From NCBI RefSeq assembly GCF_000633935.1, contig NZ_KK214998.1:410046-474045 (forward strand): 64,000 nt of DNA. The letters are read 5' to 3'. Numbering within the stretch: the first letter of the stretch is position 1; every line of letters starts with the position of its first letter. The position numbers were made by a program, and so were the translations under genes. The DNA is from Ectothiorhodospira haloalkaliphila ATCC 51935. Lineage in GTDB: Bacteria > Pseudomonadota > Gammaproteobacteria > Ectothiorhodospirales > Ectothiorhodospiraceae. The notes below the pieces were generated by a model. The model worked only from the letters and a program-made list of their open reading frames with translations. It did not search any database and was not told the DNA's origin. Shown here one piece after another: positions 1 to 6,991 of this stretch.

Positions 1-2
1 TG

Positions 3-488
3 GCGGCCTGCCAGTGGGTGAAGGAACACCTCAATATCCTCATCACCGGCCCCACCGGGGTTGGCAAAACCTGGCTGGCCTGTGCCTTGGCCCATAAGGC
101 CTGCCGAGAGGGACACACCGCCCACTACGTTCGTCTAACCCGTCTGTTGCGGGACCTGAGCATCGCCCAGGGGGATGGTCAGTACGCACAGCTTCTGGCC
201 ACCCTGGCCAAAGTGGATGTCCTGATTCTCGCCGACTGGGGGCTCATGAACCTCAATGCTGAAAACCGCCGTGACCTCCTGGAGGTGTTGGAAGACCGCC
301 ACGGCAGACGATCCACCATCGCCACCAGCCAACTGCCCATGGACCAATGGCACGACGTCATCGGTGATGCCACCCTGGCTGATGCCATTCTGGATCGCTT
401 GGTTCACAACGCCTACAAGATCAATCTCAGAGGGGAGTCCATGCGAAAAACCCAGTCCAAGTTGACCGACACCGCAACGTCGGAGTAA
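3..488 (+). CDS. istB: IS21-family helper ATPase IstB, 3' part (5' end outside the window)
   Basis: AAA ATPase that assists the IstA transposase of IS21-type insertion sequences in target selection. The reading frame is open to the left edge, so the gene starts upstream; the visible part opens with residues ACQWVKEHLN, a typical IstB context. Walker A is GPTGVGKT, and a Walker B-like strand VDVLILADWG follows about 50 residues later; the late motif SQLPMDQWHDVI is also IstB-like. About 160 residues of an expected ~250 are visible. The IS end with its repeats lies about 100 bp downstream. The istA partner must be left of the window, so completeness cannot be judged. The family assignment is firm. 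Confidence 0.9.
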   Translation, partial: AACQWVKEHLNILITGPTGVGKTWLACALAHKACREGHTAHYVRLTRLLRDLSIAQGDGQYAQLLATLAKVDVLILADWGLMNLNAENRRDLLEVLEDRHGRRSTIATSQLPMDQWHDVIGDATLADAILDRLVHNAYKINLRGESMRKTQSKLTDTATSE

Positions 489-517
489 GAAGGAAAACCC
501 CGCGTCGCTACGCTCCG

Positions 518-594
518 ATGGGTGGCAGCTTTGCCCCGGTCCGGGTGGCAGGCTTCACGTGGAATGGGTGGCAACCTTCAGCGGTCTACGCACA
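518..594 (+). mobile_element. Right terminal region of the IS21-type insertion sequence, with three spaced repeats
   Basis: Three imperfect copies of a GGGTGGCAnCTT motif begin near 518, 541 and 564, exactly 23 bp apart, and the block ends in CTACGCACA at 586-594. IS21-family ends carry several transposase-binding repeats of this kind and terminate in CA. The precise last base is inferred; a target duplication cannot be tested because the left end is outside the window. Confidence 0.7.
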
Positions 595-628
595 CCAGGG
601 GTTAAAGGTGTGATCGGTCCATGCAATC

Positions 629-1327
629 TCAGTTGTGTCGGCCATGATCGGTTTCCTCTCTCAGCCAGATATTGGCGGCCCTGCGGCCTCGGTTGTCGCG
701 CTTGTGCGGGATAGGCTCAGCGGCGGATGCCTCCAACCAGCGGTTGGCGTACTCCTTCAGCAGCTCGGCCCGGTCGCTGCGGCCCTGGACTCGAGCCAGG
801 ACGAACGTCCAATCGCCGTGAAGCATCGGCAGGTCTGCCAGCGGCCCGGGATCTTCGCGTTCTGGAGGAGGGGGTGGTTCGGGCGGTGAGGCCTCCCGGA
901 TCATCCCTTGCTGGAGGGCGTCGGCCACGGCCAGGTCGGCCAGGTCTGGGTTATCCGCCATGTCCTCGAGACAGTCCTCGGTGTACCAGTCGAGAGCGGA
1001 CTCGAGGCAGGCACCATGGCGGTCACAGGCAGCCTCCAGGCGCTGCCGGCCAACGGCTTTGGGGCATGCAACTTCCCCCGGAAACGATGCAACTTTTGGG
1101 GTGCTTTTTGAGGCCCCGAGTTGCATGGGTTGCTGGCCCTGAGTTGCGCTCGAGTTGCATGCGTGGTTGCGCTTTAATGCCTTGATTGCCAAGGCTTTGA
1201 GGCCTGTGGGTTGCACTGGAGTTGCATCGGTGGTTGCGCTCTCAGGGGTGGAAAGTTGCATGTTGCATCTACTAGGGGGTGCAACCATGCAACTCGAGGA
1301 GTTGCGGGGCGTGGTTTTGGCCATCAT
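629..1327 (-). CDS. Accessory protein of the integrated element, unknown function
   Basis: Predicted 232-residue protein that I do not recognise. It is the last gene of the leftward operon, and its ATG overlaps the end of the upstream AAA ATPase gene by 4 bp (ATGA), which supports translation. The N-terminal ~90 residues are low-complexity (Met-Gln-Leu, Ala-Thr-Pro and Cys-Asn stretches) because the DNA there is a dense array of GCAAC motifs. The middle has a proline run (PPEPPPPPE), and the C-terminal ~60 residues are charged, with aromatic residues. The stop codon lies 35 bp from the IS21 end, so the natural 3' end may have been altered by the insertion. The C-terminal half looks more protein-like than the N-terminal half. 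Confidence 0.5.
   Translation of the reverse strand: MMAKTTPRNSSSCMVAPPSRCNMQLSTPESATTDATPVQPTGLKALAIKALKRNHACNSSATQGQQPMQLGASKSTPKVASFPGEVACPKAVGRQRLEAACDRHGACLESALDWYTEDCLEDMADNPDLADLAVADALQQGMIREASPPEPPPPPEREDPGPLADLPMLHGDWTFVLARVQGRSDRAELLKEYANRWLEASAAEPIPHKRDNRGRRAANIWLREETDHGRHN
1066..1306. repeat. Array of 15 GTTGC/GCAAC motifs, helically phased (iteron-like)
   Basis: The pentamer starts at 1068, 1089, 1120, 1129, 1143, 1154, 1166, 1210, 1221, 1233, 1255, 1262, 1281, 1289 and 1301, in both orientations, most often as AGTTGCAT. Many spacings are 11-12, 21-22, 31 or 44 bp. A three-motif block (1143-1170) recurs 67 bp later (1210-1237). In the gene that overlaps the array the motif falls in all three codon frames, so it is kept at DNA level. 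It probably binds a protein; a replication origin or partition site is an inference. Confidence 0.6.
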
Positions 1328-2406
1328 TTGCGCCTCCCTCCCGACTGCTCAGCCGTCAAGAATCCTCCCTCCCTTGCCCTCCTGGCATGCCGCGAAACGG
1401 TGGACTTGTTCAACTCCAGCTCGGTCGCCACCTCGGCCTGAGAAAGCCCTTCGTTGAGGAGATCAACCACCTTGTCAAAGGTGCTCTCCTCCACAGTGCG
1501 AGTAACCCACGTCTGGCTCCCATCGGGGCCTGTGGTCAGGGTGGCCTCCAGGCTGCTCACGTCCTCCCCGAGAATGCCCCGGGCCTTCTCAAAGTGGATC
1601 TCGAAACAGGCGCCCTGCCTGGGGTCATAGTCCTGCGGACGGGAAAGCCTTATAGACGTGTCGAGCACGTCTTCCCGGCGACTGGTCCCGCGCTGCGCTC
1701 CCCCTTTGCCGGCATGGTGGATGAACAGCACAGACCGCCCCGCTGATCGTTGACGCAGTGCCCACGCTTGGGTGGTGCTCCAGCCATCAGCCTCGTTTTC
1801 GCGTGTCGCGGTGAGGGTGCTGATGTTGTCCACGACAATCAGCTTGTGCTCAGGGGCGAGGATGGCCTCGATTTCATCCTGACCCTGCGCGGAATCCAGG
1901 CGCGGCATCCCTTCGGGTTGCAGGTCGGGGGTGAGAATGTCGAAGGGTGCGGCGGCTTCGTGCTCAGCACTGGCCACGATGGCCGCCAGGCGCTCCTGCA
2001 TCGCCCCTGCGGGCATTTCTCCGTCAAGGTAGAGCACTCCCCTTGGCTCGGGCGCTCTCCATCCAAGGAAGTCCCCACCAGATGCCACGGCGTAGGCCAC
2101 CCCGAGGGCGAAGTGGGTCTTGCCGATGCCTCGCTGAGCAAAGACCATGCAAAGCCCCTGAGACGGCAGCCATGGCGTGAGGAGATTTTCCCGGGGCGGG
2201 AACTCCTGGGTCAGGAAGTCACGCAAGCCAATGAGTTTGACGGGGCGCCCGCGCTCATCCTCCAGCTCGGGCTGCGGCGCCTCCCGGCCTGCCGTCGGCA
2301 TGCGCACCACATGGTCATCCCCGTGGCGGCGCGGTGGACGTTTCCCTGCTTTGGCGCGCTCGACATACTCAGCCGCCAGGTCGAGGGGGTTCTTTTCAGA
2401 TCCCAT
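1324..2406 (-). CDS. RepA-like AAA ATPase / hexameric helicase with C-terminal HTH
   Basis: A 360-residue RecA/KaiC-fold ATPase of the RepA type found in IncQ plasmids, prophages and integrative elements, where it acts as a replicative helicase or helicase loader. The N-terminal ~80 residues are basic and probably flexible. Walker A is GIGKT in VFAQRGIGKTHFALG, preceded by LTPWLPSQGLCM. Walker B is KLIVVDNIS, and FIHHAGKGG looks like the family's later conserved histidine motif. The C-terminus has a helix-turn-helix (LSQAEVATELELNKSTVSRH), so the protein may also bind DNA, perhaps the motif array just downstream. It overlaps its neighbours by 4 bp (downstream) and 11 bp (upstream), an operon layout. 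The role as element replication ATPase is inferred. Confidence 0.8.
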   Translation of the reverse strand: MGSEKNPLDLAAEYVERAKAGKRPPRRHGDDHVVRMPTAGREAPQPELEDERGRPVKLIGLRDFLTQEFPPRENLLTPWLPSQGLCMVFAQRGIGKTHFALGVAYAVASGGDFLGWRAPEPRGVLYLDGEMPAGAMQERLAAIVASAEHEAAAPFDILTPDLQPEGMPRLDSAQGQDEIEAILAPEHKLIVVDNISTLTATRENEADGWSTTQAWALRQRSAGRSVLFIHHAGKGGAQRGTSRREDVLDTSIRLSRPQDYDPRQGACFEIHFEKARGILGEDVSSLEATLTTGPDGSQTWVTRTVEESTFDKVVDLLNEGLSQAEVATELELNKSTVSRHARRAREGGFLTAEQSGGRRK

Positions 2407-2833
2407 CGCACACCTCCAGGGCTGCGCGCAGCCGGCATGCCGATGTCAGGGCATACTCCATGACCTCGGCGGGAGGGGTGCGGCCCTCGGCCACGTCCTC
2501 CAACACACCAATGACGAGCCACGTCTCGTGCTCCAGGGCGCTCAGGGCGTTGCGGCCCAGCCAGGGGCGGCGGATGGGCTTGTGAGGGCTGTCAGGGGCT
2601 GCCAGGGCCTCGGGGAATAAATCCCCCATCTCCAGGCCCCACGCGGTCAGAATGTCGGTGGTGTCATGCCCGGCGAAGTCATGCAGCAGTACGCGGCCAT
2701 TGTCCAATTCGCGGACGGACACGCTCCCAGTTTTCTGGTCGGGGATCAGCGGAGAGCGAACCATCCACCTCCCGGGACCGCTGCGCTTCACGCCATCGGC
2801 GCGGGCGAGAATGTTCTCAACGGGGCGGGTCAT
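2396..2833 (-). CDS. Primase-like accessory protein (degenerate CHC2-type N-terminal domain)
   Basis: 145 residues. The stretch WMVRSPLIPDQKTGSVSVRE followed by NGRVLLHDFAGHDTTDILTAWGL resembles the zinc-finger/primase N-terminal modules of phage and plasmid primases (pattern: sequence-to-be-copied, K-T/S-x-S-x-S/V, then a hydrophobic fold and D-I-L). The cysteines expected of a CHC2 finger are missing, so zinc binding is unlikely. The C-terminal half is an unremarkable helical segment. The gene overlaps the AAA ATPase gene by 11 bp and the small basic gene by 4 bp, which argues that the three proteins work together. The family call is tentative; the operon membership is clear. Confidence 0.6.
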   Translation of the reverse strand: MTRPVENILARADGVKRSGPGRWMVRSPLIPDQKTGSVSVRELDNGRVLLHDFAGHDTTDILTAWGLEMGDLFPEALAAPDSPHKPIRRPWLGRNALSALEHETWLVIGVLEDVAEGRTPPAEVMEYALTSACRLRAALEVCDGI

Positions 2834-3015
2834 TGGTCACCCTCCCCACGGCCCATCAGCCGGTCCAGGGCGTCCAGATAACCCGCACCCACAGGGGCAG
2901 CCTTGCGGCGCTTCCAGGATCGTTTCGGGCGGCGGGACGCTCGGCTAGGCTTCTGGTAGACTTGCGAGTGGAACTTGGGGTGACTGCTTTGGCGGTTGCC
3001 CTTTTTTTTGCTCAT
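2830..3015 (-). CDS. Small basic protein of the integrated element
   Basis: 61 residues, very rich in Lys/Arg (starts MSKKKGNRQ; later SRASRRPKRSWKRRKAA), ending in an acidic tail. No recognised domain. Its TGA overlaps the next ATG (ATGA), and it begins 3 bp after the alpA-like stop, so it fits tightly in the operon. The charge suggests nucleic-acid binding. Genes this short in such operons are often real but poorly conserved. Confidence 0.5.
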   Translation of the reverse strand: MSKKKGNRQSSHPKFHSQVYQKPSRASRRPKRSWKRRKAAPVGAGYLDALDRLMGRGEGDQ

Positions 3016-3018
3016 GGC

Positions 3019-3225
3019 TCACCCCCCGGTAACGCATTGGCGGGTGTGCTCCTCGAGCCAGTCGTCCAGGTCGGTGACCCGGTAGCGGACGAATCGGCCC
3101 ACCTTCACGAACTTGGGGCCTCGCCCAAGACTGCGCCAGCAGGCAAGGGTCCGCTCGGTCGAGCGGACATAGGTCGCGGCCTCTTTGGGGTTGAGGACCG
3201 GGGTTTGCGCTTTCATAGCCATCAT
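3019..3225 (-). CDS. AlpA-like excisionase / transcription regulator
   Basis: 68-residue MerR-type winged-helix DNA-binding protein (HTH_17/AlpA family). The core LNPKEAATYVRSTERTLACW is the helix-turn-helix and PKFVKVGRFVRYRVTDLDDWLEEH is the wing plus terminal helix. Such proteins act as excisionases and as activators of integrase or early operons in P4-like satellites and genomic islands. It is the first gene of the leftward operon and sits about 400 bp downstream of the integrase gene on the same strand, the usual placement. Two ATGs are possible (3225 and 3219); the first is given. Confidence 0.85.
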   Translation of the reverse strand: MMAMKAQTPVLNPKEAATYVRSTERTLACWRSLGRGPKFVKVGRFVRYRVTDLDDWLEEHTRQCVTGG

Positions 3226-3633
3226 TGACCTCGAAGGTTGATGGCCAGGCGGGGTAGGGCGGCAAAAGATACTGTTAGTCTATACAGTTATATCAACGTC
3301 TGTGATCGTGTGTGACATTGAACGCACTGTGGAACGCATGTATCCTCGTTGTTGCGTACGATCGGAAGCGGTAGCGGTATCATCCGCCTGCTTCCGTTTT
3401 TGCCTCCCGGTCGTGCCTGGCCGGGTTCTGACCCTCGGGGACTCTCACCTCCCCGGGGGTCAACTTTTTGAATGGGATCACCTAGCTCCTTCTGTAGTGG
3501 ATCACTATGTGACCCCTTGACGTAGATCATCCTAGTGGGCCGCTTATTTGCCTGCAACATGGCAGCACTGGATAGACCTTATCTCGCACGGACTCGCAAT
3601 TTCCAAAAAAAATGCGAATGCAGCCTTGCATGG
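3226..3633. promoter_or_regulatory. 408-bp control gap between alpA-like gene and integrase
   Basis: No credible protein gene. It contains the promoter side of the alpA operon, an inverted repeat ACTGT-N8-ACAGT (3271-3288), a second near-palindrome GGATCAC-TAT-GTGACC (3499-3514) with a further GGATCAC at 3475, and a plus-strand promoter followed by two hairpins with T runs (separate entry). This density of operators is typical of the switch region of a satellite or integrative element. The factor binding each site is unknown. Confidence 0.5.
3318..3467 (+). ncRNA. Candidate small RNA unit (promoter plus two hairpin/T-tract signals)
   Basis: A sigma-70-like promoter TTGAAC (3318-3323), 17-bp spacer, TATCCT (3341-3346) would start near 3353. 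The hairpin CGGAAGC...GCTTCCG followed by TTTTT ends near 3401. A second hairpin, GACCC-T-CGGGG with CCCCG-G-GGGTC plus a T run, ends near 3467. There is no plus-strand protein gene to terminate here, so a transcript of ~50 or ~115 nt is the simplest reading. P4-like satellites use a small RNA for immunity in a comparable place; the link is inference. Confidence 0.35.
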
Positions 3634-4908
3634 CTAGGTAGGCCTCCCGTCTTGTGGTGACCTGGCCTTGGCGGCCTGATCGGTGAACCAGTCGGCCAGT
3701 CGCTGCGCCTCGGGCCGGTAGCGGGTCAGGTCGATGGTGTCGTCGTAGTGCTCCATCCGTGTGCTCAACGCGGTGAACTGAGCGCCTTTGCGGTTCGCCA
3801 GCAGCTCGGCGGCCAGCGGATCCACTCCCACGGCGTTGACGCCATCAATCCAGGTTCTGCGCAGGTCATGCGGGGTGATGTGCATCCCGATGGCATTGCA
3901 GCCTGGGGCCATGCCGTCTCGGATCTCGCGGATGTGTCCCTGCCTGGCTCCCGAGAACAGCGCCGCGAAAGGAAAGTCCCCGCTCCCGGTGAGGGGTCGA
4001 AGATCCCGCAGCACCTCCACCACCTGGTCGGCAATCGGGAATGTCCTGGGTGATCGGTGCTTGGTGTCTGCAACATGCAGGGTTCCATCATCCAGATCCA
4101 CGTCCACCCACCTGCGCTCGAGTAAGTCCGCCAGGCGCAGCCCGGTGAGCATCAGCGCCATTGCTGCGCTGGCCTTGATGACGATGCCGGGATGGGAGTC
4201 GGGCGAAGTGCGCGCATCATCCAGTGCCGCCAGGAACGTACCCACCTTGTCCATCGGGATCCTGGTTCTTCGCCCTGGCACATCTCCGCGATACAGACCG
4301 GCATCCAGGATCACGTCCACAGGATTGTCGAGGAGCACATACTCCCCGCTCGGGCCTTTCGTCGTTGCGCGGGTGAATCGGAAGATGGCGGCGAGGATCC
4401 GCATGGCTTGGTTCGCCTGGGCCAGGCTGGCATCCGCAAGCTTCCCGTATCTCCTGGCCACCATGTCTCGGGTGATCTCCCGCAGGGGCAGGTCTTGCCA
4501 GTCCCCAAATGATCCACGGACATGCCGGCGAATGTCGGCCTGGGTGCGATCCGCAAGCGCCTTGCCATCCCTGCGGCGCTTGTTCCGACAGTAGTCCTCG
4601 GCGGCCTGGGCCAGTGTGGTGCCGAGAGCGGCCTCCCTGCGCTTTGTCTGGTTCGGATCCTCACCATCGGTCATCTGCACCAGTGCGGCCCGTGCCCGCT
4701 TGCGCGCCTCATCAGGCATCAGCACACCATAGCGGCCCAGCGTGACGCGCCTTACGGTCCTGTTCACCCGCCCTTGAGCGATGAACGACCGGGCGCCTTT
4801 CGCTGTCACGCGCAACCCGAATCCCGGCAGCCTGTCATCCCAGTACAGGGCCTGGCCGGATTCGGGGATGGGTGCCGACTCGATCGCCTTTTTGCTCCCG
4901 AGATTCAT
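3634..4908 (-). CDS. int: P4-type tyrosine recombinase (integrase)
   Basis: 424-residue site-specific recombinase that inserts and excises the element. The N-terminal DUF4102-type arm-binding domain (LYWDDRLPGFGLRVTAKGAR...) is followed by a core-binding domain (~95-200) and the catalytic domain. Catalytic residues visible are Arg258 (TGLRLADL), Lys283 (TKHRSP), His347 and Arg350 (HDLRRTW) and the probable nucleophile Tyr388 (MEHYDD). The usual second His/Trp before the tyrosine appears replaced (ELLANRKG). The gene starts about 140 bp from the tRNA-Gln 3' fragment, the expected distance from an attachment site. Length and domains look complete, so it is probably functional. Confidence 0.93.
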   Translation of the reverse strand: MNLGSKKAIESAPIPESGQALYWDDRLPGFGLRVTAKGARSFIAQGRVNRTVRRVTLGRYGVLMPDEARKRARAALVQMTDGEDPNQTKRREAALGTTLAQAAEDYCRNKRRRDGKALADRTQADIRRHVRGSFGDWQDLPLREITRDMVARRYGKLADASLAQANQAMRILAAIFRFTRATTKGPSGEYVLLDNPVDVILDAGLYRGDVPGRRTRIPMDKVGTFLAALDDARTSPDSHPGIVIKASAAMALMLTGLRLADLLERRWVDVDLDDGTLHVADTKHRSPRTFPIADQVVEVLRDLRPLTGSGDFPFAALFSGARQGHIREIRDGMAPGCNAIGMHITPHDLRRTWIDGVNAVGVDPLAAELLANRKGAQFTALSTRMEHYDDTIDLTRYRPEAQRLADWFTDQAAKARSPQDGRPT

Positions 4909-5049
4909 GTGTGCGATGCGTTCCGTGTACTCGAATGGAAAGCATCATGGATCAAAAAACATAGATGGTCAACGAACAAGAAAGACGCTAAAGCCTTGCC
5001 AGATAAAGGATCATGTGCTTACATAGATTGTAGGCAAAGGTGCCTCGGG

Positions 5050-5096
5050 GGACTCTGACTCCGTCAACCCAGGTTCGAATCCTGGTCCCCCAGCCA
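5050..5096 (+). pseudogene. 3' fragment of tRNA-Gln(CUG): attachment site of the integrated element
   Basis: The 47 bp hold the anticodon loop CTCTGAC (anticodon CTG), the 3' anticodon stem, variable loop, a perfect T arm (CCAGG-TTCGAAT-CCTGG), acceptor strand TCCCCCA, discriminator G and encoded CCA. No matching 5' half lies upstream: the acceptor partner TGGGGGA and a D arm are absent at the expected distance. This is the duplicate 3' end left when an element inserts into a tRNA gene. The intact gene should flank the other end of the element, left of the window. Confidence 0.85.
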
Positions 5097-5139
5097 TATG
5101 CACAAGAAAGGCCCCCGCGTGGGGCCTTTCTTGTGCATA
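5097..5139 (+). terminator. Long perfect hairpin after the tRNA fragment
   Basis: A 19-bp perfect stem (TATGCACAAGAAAGGCCCC and its complement) with a short CGCG-type loop. It was presumably the natural terminator of the tRNA-Gln transcript before integration; it has no long T run. Confidence 0.7.
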
Positions 5140-5145
5140 TCCGTT

Positions 5146-5172
5146 TGAGAGGCCCCAGGATTTGAACCTGGA
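5146..5172 (-). other. tRNA T-arm-like remnant on the minus strand
   Basis: Read on the minus strand, CCAGG-TTCAAAT-CCTGG is a perfect T arm followed by GGCCTCTCA. No D arm, anticodon arm or CCA is found around it. It could be a decayed tRNA end or scar of an older integration next to the present attachment site, or chance. Confidence 0.3.
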
Positions 5173-5273
5173 AGGTTCGACGAGCGCCGCGTAGCGGCGC
5201 CGGAGAAAAGGTGTCTGTCCCCTTTTCTGTTCCCCAGTTGTCCGTCTGTCCCCGGGTTGCTATCGTTCTGTCC

Positions 5274-6686
5274 ATGACATCACCCGTGAAACCGCCCGCA
5301 TCCTCGGGCCACATGTTTTCACTGCATCAATCACCGCCGCCACTGGTGCACCCGGATGGCCAGCAGGTGATGGAACTCATTCCCGAACCCTTTCTCATCC
5401 TGGATGGCGACCATCGGGTGGTGGCGGCCAACCAGGCCGCGGCCGACCTGTTCTCCCAGACCCGTGGCATGCTGATGGGGCAGGGGTGCCAGGAACTGCT
5501 CTTTGGTCTGTCCGGCGCCTGTCCCGGCGACGATGCCTGTCCGCTAACTCTACAACCCGGCGAGGTGAGGGTGAGTGAGCAGCGGGTTGAGGCCCGCAAC
5601 CATCAAGGGCGGTCACGCCCGCTGAAGATCCGGTTGAGCCGCATGGCGGGCGATGCCGAGGGTCTGGTGGGCTTGCAACTCCTGGCGGAGAACGGTGGGC
5701 AGGAGTCGAAGGGTGCGGAGACATCTCAGGTGGTGGGCCGCTCCAGCGCCATGTCCAGGCTCATGCATGTGGTGGAACGCGTGGCACCCACCAGCGCCAC
5801 CGTCCTGCTGCTGGGGGAAAGCGGCGTCGGCAAGGAGCGGGTGGCCGAGCACCTGCATCGCTGCTCCGAGCGCGCCGACGGCCCCCTGGTGGTGGTGGAC
5901 TGCTCGGCCCTGGGTGAGCAACTCATCGAGGCCGAGCTGTTCGGTTACGAAAAGGGGGCCTTCACCGGCGCCGACCGGCGCAAGATCGGACTGTTCGAGG
6001 CCGCCCAGGGTGGCACCCTGTTCATCGACGAGGTAGGGGAGATGCCCCTGGCCATGCAGAGCAAGCTGCTGCGTGCCCTGGAGGCCTCCCGCATCCGTCG
6101 CGTGGGGGGTACGGACTACATCGATGTGGACGCCCGGGTGGTGGCCGCCACCCATCGGGACCTGGGCGCGATGGTGGCCCGGGGCGAATTCCGTGAAGAC
6201 CTCTACTACCGCCTGGCCGCCTTCCCCGTGGACATCCCGCCGCTGCGGGAGCGTCGGGAGGACATCGTGGCCCTGGCCGAGCACTTCCTCGAACAGGCCG
6301 GCGGCGCTCACCAGTTGCCCCTGTCCCGGTCGGTGGCGGAGCTGCTCACCGAGTATCCGTTCCCCGGTAATGTCCGGGAGCTGAAGAACATCATCAGCCG
6401 CGCCGCCATCCTGGCCGGCTCCGGGCCCGTATTGCCCGAACACATTGCCTTTCAGTCCCGCCAGGGCCCTGCTGCTCCACCTGCCCGTGAAGATCGCGAG
6501 ATGCGGGCCGATGGCAACACCCTGCCTTTCCCGCCGCCGCGCCGCACCCGCAACGGCCTCACCCGGGAACGCATCCGCGCCGCCCTGGAGGCCAGTGACG
6601 GCCATCGGGCCGAGGCCGCTCAGCGCCTGGGGGTGAGCGAGCGCACCCTGTACCGACACCTGCAACGGCTCTCCGAGGTGGACTGA
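5274..6686 (+). CDS. Sigma-54-dependent activator with PAS and Fis-type HTH domains
   Basis: 470-residue enhancer-binding protein that opens sigma-54 promoters by ATP hydrolysis. A PAS sensor domain spans ~33-140 and contains three cysteines (72, 83, 89) in a C-x10-C-x5-C arrangement. The AAA+ domain runs from ~150 with Walker A GESGVGK (181-187), the sigma-54 contact loop GAFTGA (228-233) and Walker B LFIDEVGE. The C-terminal Fis-like helix-turn-helix is [18 protein letters not shown]. There is no receiver domain, so it senses through PAS. I chose the ATG at 5274; an in-frame GTG-type start at 5211 would add 21 residues of poor quality, and ATG 5313 is a shorter alternative. The next gene has a consensus sigma-54 promoter, so this protein is its likely regulator. 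Confidence 0.9.
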   Translation: MTSPVKPPASSGHMFSLHQSPPPLVHPDGQQVMELIPEPFLILDGDHRVVAANQAAADLFSQTRGMLMGQGCQELLFGLSGACPGDDACPLTLQPGEVRVSEQRVEARNHQGRSRPLKIRLSRMAGDAEGLVGLQLLAENGGQESKGAETSQVVGRSSAMSRLMHVVERVAPTSATVLLLGESGVGKERVAEHLHRCSERADGPLVVVDCSALGEQLIEAELFGYEKGAFTGADRRKIGLFEAAQGGTLFIDEVGEMPLAMQSKLLRALEASRIRRVGGTDYIDVDARVVAATHRDLGAMVARGEFREDLYYRLAAFPVDIPPLRERREDIVALAEHFLEQAGGAHQLPLSRSVAELLTEYPFPGNVRELKNIISRAAILAGSGPVLPEHIAFQSRQGPAAPPAREDREMRADGNTLPFPPPRRTRNGLTRERIRAALEASDGHRAEAAQRLGVSERTLYRHLQRLSEVD

Positions 6687-6811
6687 CGTCCCACGGTTTC
6701 GTGAGTCTCCCTCCTGCCCGCGCCCGCCCCGTGCGGGCGGATCCTGCCCGCGAAAGCGAGCCCTGACCCTCTTCCGGGTCTCGCCCTCCTGCCGGTGGGG
6801 TCTGTATCAAA

Positions 6812-6877
6812 AACACAACAAGCATGCAATGTCATGTCATTGTCATGTTAACGGCAGTTGTGTTGGGCGAGTGTTGT
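6812..6877. promoter_or_regulatory. Candidate upstream activator sites for the sigma-54 regulator
   Basis: AACACAAC at 6812-6819 and its exact inverse GTTGTGTT at 6857-6864 are centred about 75 bp upstream of the -24 element, with a further GTGTTGT at 6871-6877 and three GTCAT repeats between them (6831-6846). Enhancer sites for such activators usually lie 80-150 bp upstream. The binding protein is inferred. Confidence 0.45.
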
Positions 6878-6910
6878 AATTATGCAGCCCATGAATCAGT
6901 CACTTAGCAC

Positions 6911-6928
6911 TTGGCACGGCACCTGCAT
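6911..6928 (+). promoter_or_regulatory. Sigma-54 (-24/-12) promoter of the porin gene
   Basis: TTGGCACGGCACCTGCAT matches the consensus TTGGCACG-N4-TTGCA in nearly every position; GG (6913-6914) and GC (6925-6926) are separated by exactly 10 bp. Transcription should start near 6938, about 54 bp before the porin ATG. Together with the adjacent enhancer-binding protein this is a complete sigma-54 control unit. Confidence 0.85.
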
Positions 6929-6991
6929 TGTTGTGGTTGGCTGACAAGCTCAGACAAATACACAAGAATTCCCTGCAGAGGACTCATTCCA

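Noticed and set aside
3271-3514. Inverted repeats as named repressor operators
   Set aside because: Several palindromic pieces are present, but no regulator with a known matching site is encoded in the element, so only a general control-region entry was made.
5020-5096. Complete tRNA gene at the integrase boundary
   Set aside because: Only the 3' half is present; no partner for the acceptor strand and no D arm lie at the expected positions.
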